Position numbers and translations under genes: made by a program. A model generated the notes under the pieces. That model worked only from the letters and a program-made list of their open reading frames with translations. It was not told where the DNA came from and ran no database searches. From NCBI RefSeq assembly GCF_000737335.2, contig NZ_JMCC02000031.1, positions 90,541 through 154,540 on the forward strand: DNA of 64,000 nt, given 5' to 3'. Below, in pieces: positions 1 to 8,848 of the stretch (the first letter of the stretch is position 1; each line of letters opens with the position of its first letter). This DNA is from Enhygromyxa salina. Lineage in GTDB: Bacteria; Myxococcota_A; Polyangia; Nannocystales; Nannocystaceae.

Positions 1-2712
1 GGCTACCTCGAACTCGCGGGTCGTTGCGCCCGAGGTGACACACACGGTGACCCGCTCCGGTGTCCGTGACTGCCCCTCGAGTCCGCGGATCGAGTAGGTC
101 TCTTCACCGCTGAGCCCAAGCCTGGCGGCCGTGTCGCCGGGCAGGAACTGCAGCGGCAGCACGCCCATGCCGATGAGGTTGGACCGGTGGATGCGCTCGA
201 AGCTCGTCGCCAGCACGGCCTTCACACCGAGCAGCAGCGTGCCCTTCGCCGCCCAGTCACGCGAGGAGCCCGAGCCGTACTCGGCGCCAGCGATGATCAG
301 CAGCGGCACGCCATCTGCCTGGTATTGCTGGCTCGCGGCGAAGATGCTCATGCGCTCTCCGCCCGGCAGATGACGCGTCTCGCCGCCCTCTACACCGGGG
401 ACAAGTTGGTTGCGCAGGCGGATGTTCGCGAAGGTTCCGCGGATCATCACCTCGTGATTGCCACGTCGTGCGCCGTAGGAGTTGAAGTTCCCTGGCTCGA
501 CCCCGTGGCTCTCGAGCCACTCTCCGGCCGGCGAGTCGCGCTTGATGCTCCCTGCGGGTGAGATGTGGTCGGTGGTGACCGAGTCGCCGAGCAGGGCGAG
601 CACCCGCGCGTCGCTGATGTCTTCGAGCGGTTGGGGGTCGCGGGGCATGCCAGCGAAGAACGGCGGCTGGCGCACGTAGGTGGATGTGTTGTCCCACGCG
701 AACATGTTGGCGTCTGGAATCTCGAGCGACTGCCAGTTGCGGTCCCCGGCGAACACGTCTGCGTAGCCATTGGTGAACATGTTCGACTGCACGACCTCGC
801 TCACGAGCGCCAGCACCTCTTCCCTCGACGGCCAGATATCGCGCAGGTAGACCTGCTGCCCATCCGACCCCTCGCCGAGCGAGTCGGTGAGCAGGTCGAT
901 GTTCATGGTGCCCGCGAGCGCGTACGCGACCACGAGGGGCGGCGACGCGAGGAAGTTCATCTGCGTCTGCGGGTGGATGCGCCCCTCGAAGTTTCGGTTG
1001 CCGGACAGCACCGCCGAGACGTTGAGCTGACTGTCGCTGACCGCCCGCGCGACCTCTGGAATGAGCGGGCCAGAGTTGCCGATGCAGGTCGTGCAGCCGT
1101 AGCCCACCAGGTTGAAGCCGAGCGCGTCGAGGAAGGGGGTGAGCCCCGCCTTCTCGTAGTAGTCGGTGACGACGCGGGAACCAGGAGCGAGCGTGGTCTT
1201 GACCCACGGCTTGGTGCTGAGCCCCAGCTCGACCGCCCGCTTGGCCATGAGCCCCGCGCCGATCATGACCTCTGGGTTTGAGGTGTTCGTGCACGAAGTG
1301 ATCGCCGCAATTACGACGTGGCCATTGTCGATGTCTGCTGTCGAGCCGTCGCCGAAGGTCACCGCTACCGGGTTGGATCGCCACGGTGTTTCCTTTTGTG
1401 CGACGGTGCGATCGATTGGTTCTGGTTCGGTGTCTTTGTCGTTGTCGAGGGGGGTGAGCGCGAGCGGATCGCTGGCCGGGAACGTCTCGTCGCACGCCTC
1501 ATCGAGTCCCGTCAGGACTTCTGGCGTGCGCGAACCTTCGGTGAGGATGGCGCTGACAACCTTGCGAGCCTTGCGTAGGGGGATGCGGTCCTGTGGGCGC
1601 TTGGGGCCCGCGATCGATGGCTCCACCGTTGCTAGATCGAGCTCGATCTCGAGCGAGTAGTCCGCCGCGTGGTTGGGATCGTGCCAGAGCCCCTGCGCCT
1701 TCGCGTAGGCTTTGACGAGCCGCACCTGATCCTCCGCGCGCCCGGTGAGCCGCAGGTAGGTGAGGGTCTCGGCGTCGATCGGGAAGATCGCACATGTCGA
1801 GCCGTACTCGGGGCTCATGTTGCCGAGCGTCGCTCGTGTGGCGAGCGGGATCGAGGTGACCCCGGGGCCAAAGAATTCCACGAACTTGCCAACCACGCCG
1901 GTCTGGCGCAGCACGTTCGCCACGGTGAGCACGAGGTCGGTGGCGGTGGCTGCGTCGGGGAGCTTGCCCGTGAGCTTCACGCCGACGACGGGGGGCACCA
2001 GCATGCTCATGGGTTGGCCAAGCATCGCGGCTTCCGCTTCGATGCCGCCGACGCCCCACCCGAGCACGCCGAGGCCGTTGACCATCGGCGTGTGCGAGTC
2101 GGTTCCCACCAGCGTGTCGCAGTACGCCTGCGTGACGCCGCCACGCTCGCGGGTGAACACGACGCGGGACAGGTACTCGAGGTTCACCTGGTGGCAGATG
2201 CCGGTGTCCGGGGGCACGACGAGGAAGTCGTCGAACGCTTGCTGGCCCCAGCGCAGCAGCTGGTAGCGCTCCTTGTTGCGCGAGAATTCGAGGTTGGCGT
2301 TAATCTGGAACGCGCGTGCCGTGCCGAACGCGTCGGCGATCACGGAGTGGTCGATGACCAGCTCGGAGGGGATGAGGGGGTTGATCTTCTGCGGGTCGCC
2401 ACCAAACGCGGCCATGGCGTCCCGCATGGCGACGAGATCCACCACGCAGGGCACACCCGTGAAGTCCTGCAGCAGCACGCGCGCCGGCGTGTACTGGATC
2501 TCGGCGCCGTGCTCGGCCAACGGATCCCAGCTGGCGACCGCCTGCACCTGCTGCTTGGTGACGAGCGCCCCGTCCTCGTTGCGAAGCAGGTTCTCCAGCA
2601 GCACCTTGAGGCTGTAGGGGAGCCGTTGGTAGCCCGGGATCACATCCAGGCGGTAGATCTCGTAGGTCTTGCCGCCGACATCGAGGTTTGCACGTGCGTC
2701 GAAACTGTTCAT
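1..2712 (-). CDS. acnA: aconitate hydratase A, 3' end cut by window edge
   Basis: Cytoplasmic [4Fe-4S] enzyme that interconverts citrate and isocitrate through cis-aconitate in the TCA cycle. The frame is open for 904 codons from an ATG at 2712 to base 1 without a stop, so by family length (about 880-930 residues) only a short C-terminal piece is missing. The protein starts MNSFDARANLDVGGKTYEIY. It carries DSHTPMVNGLGVLGWGVGG, the cluster cysteines in TSCTNTSNP (near residue 471) and YGCTTCIGNSG (near 536), and the swivel-domain motif YGSGSSRDWAAKG (near 809). Domain order is core then swivel, as in AcnA and unlike AcnB. It stands alone on its strand. A second aconitase-family enzyme at 33043-34965 has the reverse domain order, so this one is the better candidate for the housekeeping TCA activity. 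Confidence 0.97.
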   Translation of the reverse strand, partial: MNSFDARANLDVGGKTYEIYRLDVIPGYQRLPYSLKVLLENLLRNEDGALVTKQQVQAVASWDPLAEHGAEIQYTPARVLLQDFTGVPCVVDLVAMRDAMAAFGGDPQKINPLIPSELVIDHSVIADAFGTARAFQINANLEFSRNKERYQLLRWGQQAFDDFLVVPPDTGICHQVNLEYLSRVVFTRERGGVTQAYCDTLVGTDSHTPMVNGLGVLGWGVGGIEAEAAMLGQPMSMLVPPVVGVKLTGKLPDAATATDLVLTVANVLRQTGVVGKFVEFFGPGVTSIPLATRATLGNMSPEYGSTCAIFPIDAETLTYLRLTGRAEDQVRLVKAYAKAQGLWHDPNHAADYSLEIELDLATVEPSIAGPKRPQDRIPLRKARKVVSAILTEGSRTPEVLTGLDEACDETFPASDPLALTPLDNDKDTEPEPIDRTVAQKETPWRSNPVAVTFGDGSTADIDNGHVVIAAITSCTNTSNPEVMIGAGLMAKRAVELGLSTKPWVKTTLAPGSRVVTDYYEKAGLTPFLDALGFNLVGYGCTTCIGNSGPLIPEVARAVSDSQLNVSAVLSGNRNFEGRIHPQTQMNFLASPPLVVAYALAGTMNIDLLTDSLGEGSDGQQVYLRDIWPSREEVLALVSEVVQSNMFTNGYADVFAGDRNWQSLEIPDANMFAWDNTSTYVRQPPFFAGMPRDPQPLEDISDARVLALLGDSVTTDHISPAGSIKRDSPAGEWLESHGVEPGNFNSYGARRGNHEVMIRGTFANIRLRNQLVPGVEGGETRHLPGGERMSIFAASQQYQADGVPLLIIAGAEYGSGSSRDWAAKGTLLLGVKAVLATSFERIHRSNLIGMGVLPLQFLPGDTAARLGLSGEETYSIRGLEGQSRTPERVTVCVTSGATTREFEVA

Positions 2713-2973
2713 ACCTCACTGACCACCGTCGGTGGTCCCTCTCTCCACCGTCCAGTGTTCCTCCAGGAGCGTCAAACGCAACATCCACGCTTGGCGGATG
2801 CTCCTCCCAAGAAGTGGAGCGAGGTGGCTTGCCTGGCCGCGCTGCTCTTCACTCGTTGGAAGTGGGGAGCGAGCCGTCGAGACCCGCTGGCCACCGTGCA
2901 CGCGGAGCGTGGGGCGCGGCGGCTCGACGCGGTGACATTGCCCGCCATGGGGGACGGTGTTACAGTGCCGCCA

Positions 2974-3300
2974 ATGCCCTCGGGCTGGCGTATCTGGGCG
3001 GCTCTGCTCGTGGTCCTCTGGACCTCGGGCTGTATGCCAGTGGGCCCAGATGAGACTGGCGAAGACCGGGTGGGGCAGATCGAGCACGTCGGGGCGGTGT
3101 TGGCCCGACGCGCGATCGAGACCCTCGTCGCAACGGATCTAGCGGATGACGGTCACGATCCTGTGGTGTTTCCGCCGGCCCTCGAGACCAGCGATTTTGA
3201 TGTTGGTCGCAAGCATCCGCAATCGGACCGCCCATATATTGCCTCGTTAGACCCTGGCGCCTCAAACACCGCCGCCCGGGGCCCACCCACGTTGATCTGA
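2974..3300 (+). CDS. small putative lipoprotein
   Basis: Short reading frame of 108 codons that begins with a convincing lipoprotein signal: MPSGWRIWAALLVVLWTSGC, a positively charged start, a hydrophobic core and a lipobox ending in cysteine at residue 20. After that come acidic residues (PVGPDETGED). The rest has no motif I recognise, and codon quality falls off after about 3180, so the 3' half may be degraded or out of register. It lies between the divergent aconitase start and the HPr-like operon. The signal peptide is visible; a function is not. The flanks 2713-2973 and 3301-3429 hold nothing else I can support. Confidence 0.35.
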   Translation: MPSGWRIWAALLVVLWTSGCMPVGPDETGEDRVGQIEHVGAVLARRAIETLVATDLADDGHDPVVFPPALETSDFDVGRKHPQSDRPYIASLDPGASNTAARGPPTLI

Positions 3301-3418
3301 GCCTGCGTGTAGCCGATCGAGCGTTCAGCTCTGAGCGCGCGCGATCGTGCTGCAGGCGAGAGTGTCTTCGTGGGTGACGTCGGACGACGGTCACCGGAGA
3401 TTGAGGTGCCCGGCGTCC

Positions 3419-3422
3419 GAGG
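3419..3422 (+). promoter_or_regulatory. ribosome binding site deciding the start of the HPr-like gene
   Basis: GAGG followed by a 7-base spacer and GTG at 3430. The alternative GTG at 3370 has no comparable purine tract, so the internal GTG is preferred. Confidence 0.45.
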
Positions 3423-3429
3423 CAGTATC

Positions 3430-3738
3430 GTGATATCAATAATAAAAAAACAGCGACAACCTATAGAGCGAGAGCTAGTTCAACACATTCTGGTCGGCGT
3501 CGAGCCTGGCATCGACTCGGCCGTCGCCCGCGAGCTGAGCCGGCGGATGCGGCAGTATGCCTGCAAGCTGACGATCGAGTGCGACAGCCACGCGATCGCC
3601 AACGCCCGAGTGCTCTTTGATCTGCTCATTTTGGGCGTGCGGGCCGGCGAGCGGGTCACGCTGCGCTGCGTCGGGCCCGACGCGCACGCCGCGATCGAAG
3701 ACGTGGCGCGGGTGTTGCGAGGCCGCGGGGCACAATGA
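3430..3738 (+). CDS. HPr-fold protein lacking the phosphoacceptor histidine
   Basis: About 102 residues that align over the full fold with the PTS phosphocarrier HPr. The stretch GIDSAVARELSRRMRQ takes the place of the HPr active-site segment GLHTRPA, and ARVLFDLLILGVRAGERVTL matches the AKSLFKLQTLGL region. The active-site histidine is aspartate, the arginine two residues later is alanine, and the position of the regulatory Ser46 is valine. Phosphotransfer is therefore unlikely and a binding or regulatory role more likely (inference). It is the first gene of a probable operon: its stop overlaps the ATG of a small membrane protein (ATGA at 3735), followed by a Kef-type antiporter. PTS proteins are known to control potassium transport in other bacteria (EIIA-Ntr on Kdp and Trk), which makes the neighbourhood suggestive. 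Start chosen at GTG 3430 for its GAGG site; GTG 3370 is possible. Confidence 0.75.
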   Translation: MISIIKKQRQPIERELVQHILVGVEPGIDSAVARELSRRMRQYACKLTIECDSHAIANARVLFDLLILGVRAGERVTLRCVGPDAHAAIEDVARVLRGRGAQ

Positions 3739-4049
3739 CGAAGCTACCCGGCTGGTTGGCGACGATGTGCGCCTGGGTGATCGCCTTGGAGCACGAGCGG
3801 CTCGGCTACACCTGGGCGGCCGGGCTGGTGGTGATGGCTGGGCTCTGCGCGTGGATGTGTCATGTCAAGAGCGGCGCTCCTCGGTTGCCGGCATACTTTT
3901 GGCTGGGCTATACCTCGGCGGTGGCCAGCGCGACAGCATGGTACGTTGCCGCCCGCGGCACGCTCCTCACGGTCGAGTTGTTGTTACCAACGTTGGCGAT
4001 CCTCCTCATAGCCGTGCCGGTCCGGCACGTGCTCGAGGAGCGCCCATGA
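3735..4049 (+). CDS. small integral membrane protein
   Basis: 104 residues with three or four hydrophobic segments (roughly residues 8-22, 26-42, 50-70 and 78-95) and no soluble domain. I do not recognise a family. Its ATG overlaps the stop of the HPr-like gene (ATGA), and it ends 6 bases before the antiporter ATG, so the three are probably transcribed and translated together. An accessory subunit or membrane anchor for the antiporter or for the HPr-like protein is possible, but this rests only on context. Confidence 0.7.
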   Translation: MTKLPGWLATMCAWVIALEHERLGYTWAAGLVVMAGLCAWMCHVKSGAPRLPAYFWLGYTSAVASATAWYVAARGTLLTVELLLPTLAILLIAVPVRHVLEERP

Positions 4050-4055
4050 CCTCTC

Positions 4056-5867
4056 ATGAACGCATCCAGCTGTCTGTTTCTGTTGGCGAGTGGCGCTGGC
4101 ACGCCTCCGATTGTCACGAGCATCGCCGTCGCGTTCGTCGCCGCAGCTGCGTTGGCGTTGCTGTGCGAGCGACTTCGCCTGCCTAGTATCGCGGGCTTCA
4201 TCTTCGCCGGCCTCGTGATCGGCCCGATCGGCCTCGCGTTCATCAACGATCCCGAGCAGATCGAGACGATTGCCGGGCTCGGCCTCGTCTTGTTGCTGTT
4301 CCTGATCGGACTCGAGCTCGACCTCCGGGCGCTGTTGGCCAGCGGCCGCACGTTGATCGTGACCGGGATGCTGCAGGTGCCGTTGAGTGCAGCGGTGGGG
4401 TTTGGCGTGTTCATGGGCGCCGCCGCGCTCGGGTTCGGATCAACGGCTGTCTACCCGGCGCTGTACCTCGGCCTGGCCTGCGGGTTCTCTTCGACCTTGC
4501 TCGTGGTCAAGGTCCTGCACGACCGACTTCAGATTGACACGGTCGACGGCCGGCTCTGCATCGGCTTGCTCATTTTTCAAGATATTTGGGCGATTGTCGT
4601 GCTCGCCCTGCAACCCAACCTCGAGTCGTTCAACGTGGCTCCGCTGATCGGCACGTTCTTGGGGGTCGGCGTGGTCATCGCTGTCGCGTGGTTCGGCACG
4701 CGCTTCTTGCTCCCGAGCGCGTTTCGACTGGTCGCCAAGTCCCCCGAGCTCGTCGTGACGCTGGCGCTGGGTTGGTGTTTCGGGCTCGGGATGCTCGCCA
4801 ACCTGCTCGGGCCGCTGGCCGACGCGCTTGGTCTCCCCGTCCATCCCTCGGTCTCGATGGAGCTCGGAGCGCTCGTCGCCGGGACCAGCATCGCGACCTT
4901 TCCGTACGCGCATGAGGTCGTCGCCAAGGTCGGCAACCTCCGCGACTTCTTCATCACGCTGTTCTTCGTCGCGCTAGGCATGAGCATCCCGGTACCGAGC
5001 GGCGCGGGGGTGCTGCTGGCCGCGCTCGCGCTCGCGCTCGTGATGTTTCTGATCCGCTACGTCGTGTTCTTGCCGCTGCTCTATGTCACCGGCCTCGACC
5101 GGCGTCACGCCACCACGACCTCGACCAAGCTCGCGCAGGTGTCGGAGTTCGCCCTCGTCATCGCGTATCTCGGGCTCTCGCTCGGCCACATCGATGGCGA
5201 GCTCGTCAGCATCGTGATCTTCGCGTTCGTGCTCACGGCGATCCTGACACCGATGCTGTTCAAGCTAGCCGATCCGTTGTTCAGCTTTTTAGCGACCCCG
5301 CTGGGGTGGCTGGGGATCCGCGACGATCGCGAGGCGAAGCAGGCCAAGGTCGAGCGAGCACCGCGGCTGGTCTTCCTCGGGTTTCATCGCCTGGCGTCCT
5401 CGCTGCTTCAGGATCTCCAGACGACGCACCCCGAGATCATCCCAGACACCCTGGTGGTCGACTTCAACGTCGCCATCCATGATCGCATCCGCGCTCGCGG
5501 TCCACGCGTCATCTACGGCGACATCGCCAACCCGGCGTCGCTGCACGGTTCAGGGGTCAGCGGCGCGGACGTGATCATATGTACGATCTCGGACGATATC
5601 CTCAAAGGGATCACGAACCTGGAGCTGACCCGGCAGCTCCGCAAGATCGCGCCAAACGCCAAGATCCTGGTGAACGCCGTCCGCCTGCGCGACATGGCGG
5701 GCATCTATGCCGCGGGCGCGGACTATGTGTTCTCGTGGCGAACCGAGACCGCCGTGGGGGTGGTCCCGGCCCTGTGCGCGGCGCTCAACGGCAGCATCGA
5801 TGGATTCCTCGAGGCTCGTCAGCGTGAATTCGGGGATCCCGTCGCGCGGGATGAAGTGCTCGATTAG
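4056..5867 (+). CDS. Kef-type (CPA2) monovalent cation/proton antiporter with C-terminal RCK-like domain
   Basis: 603 residues in the inner membrane, predicted to exchange K+ (or Na+) for protons. About 13 transmembrane segments fill residues 15-410, with the family motif LVLLLFLIGLELDLRAL near residue 90 and the CPA2-like stretch ALVAGTSIATFPYAHEV near 270. A cytoplasmic TrkA-N/RCK-like domain follows from about residue 435 to 575. Its nucleotide-binding glycine motif is degenerate: GFHRLA where GxGxxG is usual. NAD(H) or other nucleotide binding may therefore be altered or lost. It is the last gene of the operon with the His-less HPr and the small membrane protein. The first residues look like a long N-terminus; ATG 4056 is kept for its close spacing to the upstream stop. 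Confidence 0.92.
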   Translation: MNASSCLFLLASGAGTPPIVTSIAVAFVAAAALALLCERLRLPSIAGFIFAGLVIGPIGLAFINDPEQIETIAGLGLVLLLFLIGLELDLRALLASGRTLIVTGMLQVPLSAAVGFGVFMGAAALGFGSTAVYPALYLGLACGFSSTLLVVKVLHDRLQIDTVDGRLCIGLLIFQDIWAIVVLALQPNLESFNVAPLIGTFLGVGVVIAVAWFGTRFLLPSAFRLVAKSPELVVTLALGWCFGLGMLANLLGPLADALGLPVHPSVSMELGALVAGTSIATFPYAHEVVAKVGNLRDFFITLFFVALGMSIPVPSGAGVLLAALALALVMFLIRYVVFLPLLYVTGLDRRHATTTSTKLAQVSEFALVIAYLGLSLGHIDGELVSIVIFAFVLTAILTPMLFKLADPLFSFLATPLGWLGIRDDREAKQAKVERAPRLVFLGFHRLASSLLQDLQTTHPEIIPDTLVVDFNVAIHDRIRARGPRVIYGDIANPASLHGSGVSGADVIICTISDDILKGITNLELTRQLRKIAPNAKILVNAVRLRDMAGIYAAGADYVFSWRTETAVGVVPALCAALNGSIDGFLEARQREFGDPVARDEVLD

Positions 5868-5996
5868 TCGGCGAAATACATCGTGGGCGCATGCGTCGAT
5901 CCGAGCCTTGTCCTGGTCGAGCTGCCGCATCAGCCTAAGCAGGTCAGGCTCGCCGGTCCGATCACGATCGTGATGTGCTGACCTCGAGGTGATCGC

Positions 5997-6383
5997 TCAG
6001 CCGCTGCTGAGCCACAGCGTAACCCAGGGCCCTTCACAAGCCAGCGACAGCTCTTCGCCGAAGCACTCGGCAGGTGCGGCGATCATGGCGGCTCCCAAGA
6101 TATCGCCCCAGGTCGCGTGGGGCTCGGGTACCAGCACATGCGCGTGGCCCCTCGGTTCCGTCGAACGCTCGGTCGTTCGAAGCACGGCTTCACCGTGGCG
6201 CAAGAACACCACCGTGCTCGTCCCATCATCGGGGAAGGGGAGCGGACAGTCCGGCTGATTCTGGCACTCCCAGCGTGTCCACTGAACTCGCAATGGGATC
6301 CAGAATGTGAGGCGACGGTCGAGCTCGATAGCGCGGAGCCCTCTGATCGATGCCTGAATGATGCGGCTGTTGTTGCACCCCAG
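5997..6383 (-). pseudogene. open stretch of unknown protein without a proper start
   Basis: The stretch from a stop at 6384-6386 down to a stop at 5997 encodes about 128 residues of protein-like sequence, including CNNSRIIQASIRGLRAIEL, FPDDGTSTVVFLRHGEAV and CFGEELSLACEGPWVTLWL. The only start codon is a weak TTG at 6293, which would cut away the N-terminal part that also looks coding. This suggests either an N-terminally truncated gene remnant or a small protein starting at 6293. I recognise no family. It occupies most of the 540-base interval between the antiporter and the DUF4291 gene. Nothing else was seen in 5868-5996. Confidence 0.25.
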
Positions 6384-6409
6384 TCAGGTATAGTGTACAG
6401 ACGACACGA

Positions 6410-7054
6410 ATGAGACCCCGCCTCGCTCCCTACCTCCAGCAGCGCGCCCAGTGGCCGCCCGAGGGGCGCCACATCCTCGCGGATTACGACGATGACTCCG
6501 TCGTCGTCTACCAGGCCTATCGCCCCAGCATCGGGCGCTACGCTGTCGAGCATCAGCGCTTCGGCGGCGAGTGGTCCTTCAGTCGCATGAGCTGGATCAA
6601 ACCCAATTTCCTGTGGATGATGTATCGATGCGGATGGGCGCAAAAGCCCGGCCAGGAGGTCGTGCTGGCGATCCGCATGACCCGCTCGGGCTTCGATCAG
6701 ATCCTCGCGCAGGCCGTGCACTCGAGCTACGTGGCCGAGCTCTACGGCAGCCCCGCGGCGTGGAAGCAGCGCCTGTCAGCCTCGGAGGTGTGTCTGCAGT
6801 GGGATCCAGACCACGACCCCCACGGCAACAAGGTCGCGCGGCGGGCCATCCAGCTGGGTCTGCGCGGCGGCGTATTGCGGGACTACGCGACCGACTGGTG
6901 CCTTGGCATCGACGACGTCAGCGCTATGGTCGCGCAGCAACATGGCAACCTGCGCGATGGGCTCGAGCGGCTCGAGACCCCGCTCGAGCGCGTCTACCCG
7001 GTAGAGGATCCCGAGGTCATCGCCCACCTCGGCCTCAGCGACTACACCGGTTAG
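6410..7054 (+). CDS. DUF4291 family protein
   Basis: 214 residues that match the DUF4291 family nearly end to end, including DDDSVVVYQAYRPSIGRYAV near the start, RMSWIKPNFLWMMYRCGW near residue 60 and the closing region around LRDYATDWCLGIDDVS. The family is widespread in bacteria and some fungi, and its biochemical role is not established; it contains many conserved aromatic and charged residues. The gene stands alone. Its 3' end overlaps by four bases the 3' end of the convergent lipoprotein gene, so the two share a terminal region. Confidence 0.9.
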   Translation: MRPRLAPYLQQRAQWPPEGRHILADYDDDSVVVYQAYRPSIGRYAVEHQRFGGEWSFSRMSWIKPNFLWMMYRCGWAQKPGQEVVLAIRMTRSGFDQILAQAVHSSYVAELYGSPAAWKQRLSASEVCLQWDPDHDPHGNKVARRAIQLGLRGGVLRDYATDWCLGIDDVSAMVAQQHGNLRDGLERLETPLERVYPVEDPEVIAHLGLSDYTG

Positions 7055-7707
7055 CCGACGACACGTCGGGTGTGGGGGCGAGCGCTGGCGCAAGACTCGT
7101 TCGCCCGGTCATGGGTGGCGCGCGCTTGGGTGCGGCCACGGTGATCGCGTGGGCGCCCGAGCGTGCCACCCGAACCCGACCCGGCCGTCACCTCGTCGAG
7201 GCCATCCATATATTGGCCGTAGTCGTTGCCGTTGTGCTCGAGCGACGCCACCCACGCGAACCACCGGTCGAGCGCGCCGCCGCAGCCGTCGGCTTCGGCG
7301 CATCCTTCGAACGCCGAGAACGCGAGCTCGGGCATGATCGACGCGACGTCTGCGTGCATCGCCTCGAGATACGCGCGCGAATCATGCTCGTGCTCGGCGT
7401 AGTCCGACAATCGGATGACCCGGGCCCGGGGGCAGTACGGGACGATATCGAGCAAGCTGTGAATCGCGTGGCGGTCGATCGCTTGGTTCAGCTCCGTTGC
7501 GCTCGCCGTGTCGACGATCCCGCGCTCGCGCAGCTGATCCGCAAACGCTCGGTACCGGGCCCGCTCGGCTCGTCTAGCCTGCGGCAGCGGCACCGTGACG
7601 GGTGTGGCCGTGGGCGTGGGGTCGGCTCGGCTGGCGGGGGCGGGCGCTCGTCCGCACGCCGGCGCGGCGACGAGCAAGCACAGCAGGAGAGTTCCGCGGC
7701 GAGTCAC
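7051..7707 (-). CDS. putative lipoprotein of unknown function
   Basis: 218 residues from a GTG at 7707. The start MTRRGTLLLCLLVAAPACGR gives a typical lipoprotein signal with lipobox APAC, followed by a Pro/Ala/Thr-rich linker. The mature domain contains cysteine pairs (around VPYCPRARVI and EGCAEADGCGGALDRWFA) and no catalytic motif that I recognise. GTG 7707 was chosen because the hydrophobic segment then sits directly behind two arginines; starting at 7746 would place 13 unlikely residues in front of it. Convergent with the DUF4291 gene, with a four-base overlap at the 3' ends. Confidence 0.65.
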   Translation of the reverse strand: MTRRGTLLLCLLVAAPACGRAPAPASRADPTPTATPVTVPLPQARRAERARYRAFADQLRERGIVDTASATELNQAIDRHAIHSLLDIVPYCPRARVIRLSDYAEHEHDSRAYLEAMHADVASIMPELAFSAFEGCAEADGCGGALDRWFAWVASLEHNGNDYGQYMDGLDEVTAGSGSGGTLGRPRDHRGRTQARATHDRANESCASARPHTRRVVG

Positions 7708-7805
7708 TATTGTGGAGCATAGCCCTCTGACCCTCACGGACGGCACGGGCTCGGCAGTAAAACTGCGGAGCCGTGCACGATCCGCGACTCCGCCGCGAAG
7801 GCCTG

Positions 7806-8846
7806 CTAGTCCTCGTCGGAGCCCGACTCGGTTGAACCAACCGCCTCACGCTGATGAAAGCGCGGATCCCCGTCGACCGCCGGCACCCCAACATGAAGAA
7901 TCCGCGCCCCAGTCTCGGCGACCGGGTTCACGCTATGCCCGACCACCACCCCCGCCTCGGGCACGGCATACTCCGCGATCAGATCCCCAAACGGCGTCGT
8001 CAAGCGCGCGACCGTCTGCCCCGCCTCTACGTGCTCGGTGACCTCGGGCGAGACCTCGAGCAGGCCGCCGTGATCGGTGTAGGTCCAGTACGAGCGCTCG
8101 CACAGCACGGGCGGTGGACCCAGCTTGACCGCGCGGGTGCGGATCATGTGTTGATCCGCCAGCACCGCGCGCAACCCCGTGAGCGTGCGCTTGATGTAGT
8201 CGCTATGAAACCGCTGCGGATTACCAATCTCAACGGTCACGGCTGGGATCCCGAGCTCGGCCGCGGCCCCGCGCAGGGTCATGTCCGAGGGGGGATTGTG
8301 CACGATGATCTGCGGCCGCTGTAGGTACGCGATGCGGGCCGCCTCGGGGTTGGTCATGTCGGCGCGAACGTAGAGCGAGTTGACCCGGCCCACGCTTGCC
8401 GTGTGCAGATCCACGAGCAGGTTGAGCCGGCGGACCAGACGATCGACGAGCCGGCTGACGTAGACCGACGCCGCGTTGCCCCGAGGGTTGCCCGGGAACA
8501 TATGGTTGAGGTCCCACTGGCCATAGCCACGCTCATGGTTGAGGTAGCCAGGCACGTTGACCACGATCACGCCAACCACGGTGCCGCGCAGGGTCTTGGG
8601 ATCCAGGCGCTCGAACAGCCGCCGGATCACCGGGATCCCGTTGAGCTCGTTGCCATGCAGCGCCGCGGTCAGCCCTAGGATTGGGCCCGGCTTGGCCCCG
8701 CGGGCGACCAACACCGGCAGCTCGATCGGCCGTGAGAGCCCGTCGTGGGCCAGCTGCAAGAGTAGCCGGCTGATCTGGCCAGCGGGCCATTCTTCGGGCT
8801 CGAAGCGCTCGACGACGGTGGCCGGCGCGGACGGGGACATGGACAT
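7806..8846 (-). CDS. succinylglutamate desuccinylase/aspartoacylase-family zinc hydrolase
   Basis: 346 residues of the AstE/AspA branch of M14-like zinc peptidases, which cleave amide bonds of N-acyl amino acids. Visible zinc-site elements are ALHGNELNG near residue 63 (His and Glu ligands) and LLVDLHTASVGR near 145 (third His), with a GIPAVTVEIGNPQ segment near 212. The C-terminal third is a beta-rich domain typical of the longer members. The gene begins two bases after the stop of an ATP-grasp ligase, so the pair is almost certainly co-translated. A ligase next to an amide hydrolase suggests addition and removal of the same group, substrate unknown. Confidence 0.88.
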   Translation of the reverse strand: MSMSPSAPATVVERFEPEEWPAGQISRLLLQLAHDGLSRPIELPVLVARGAKPGPILGLTAALHGNELNGIPVIRRLFERLDPKTLRGTVVGVIVVNVPGYLNHERGYGQWDLNHMFPGNPRGNAASVYVSRLVDRLVRRLNLLVDLHTASVGRVNSLYVRADMTNPEAARIAYLQRPQIIVHNPPSDMTLRGAAAELGIPAVTVEIGNPQRFHSDYIKRTLTGLRAVLADQHMIRTRAVKLGPPPVLCERSYWTYTDHGGLLEVSPEVTEHVEAGQTVARLTTPFGDLIAEYAVPEAGVVVGHSVNPVAETGARILHVGVPAVDGDPRFHQREAVGSTESGSDED

Positions 8847-8848
8847 GC

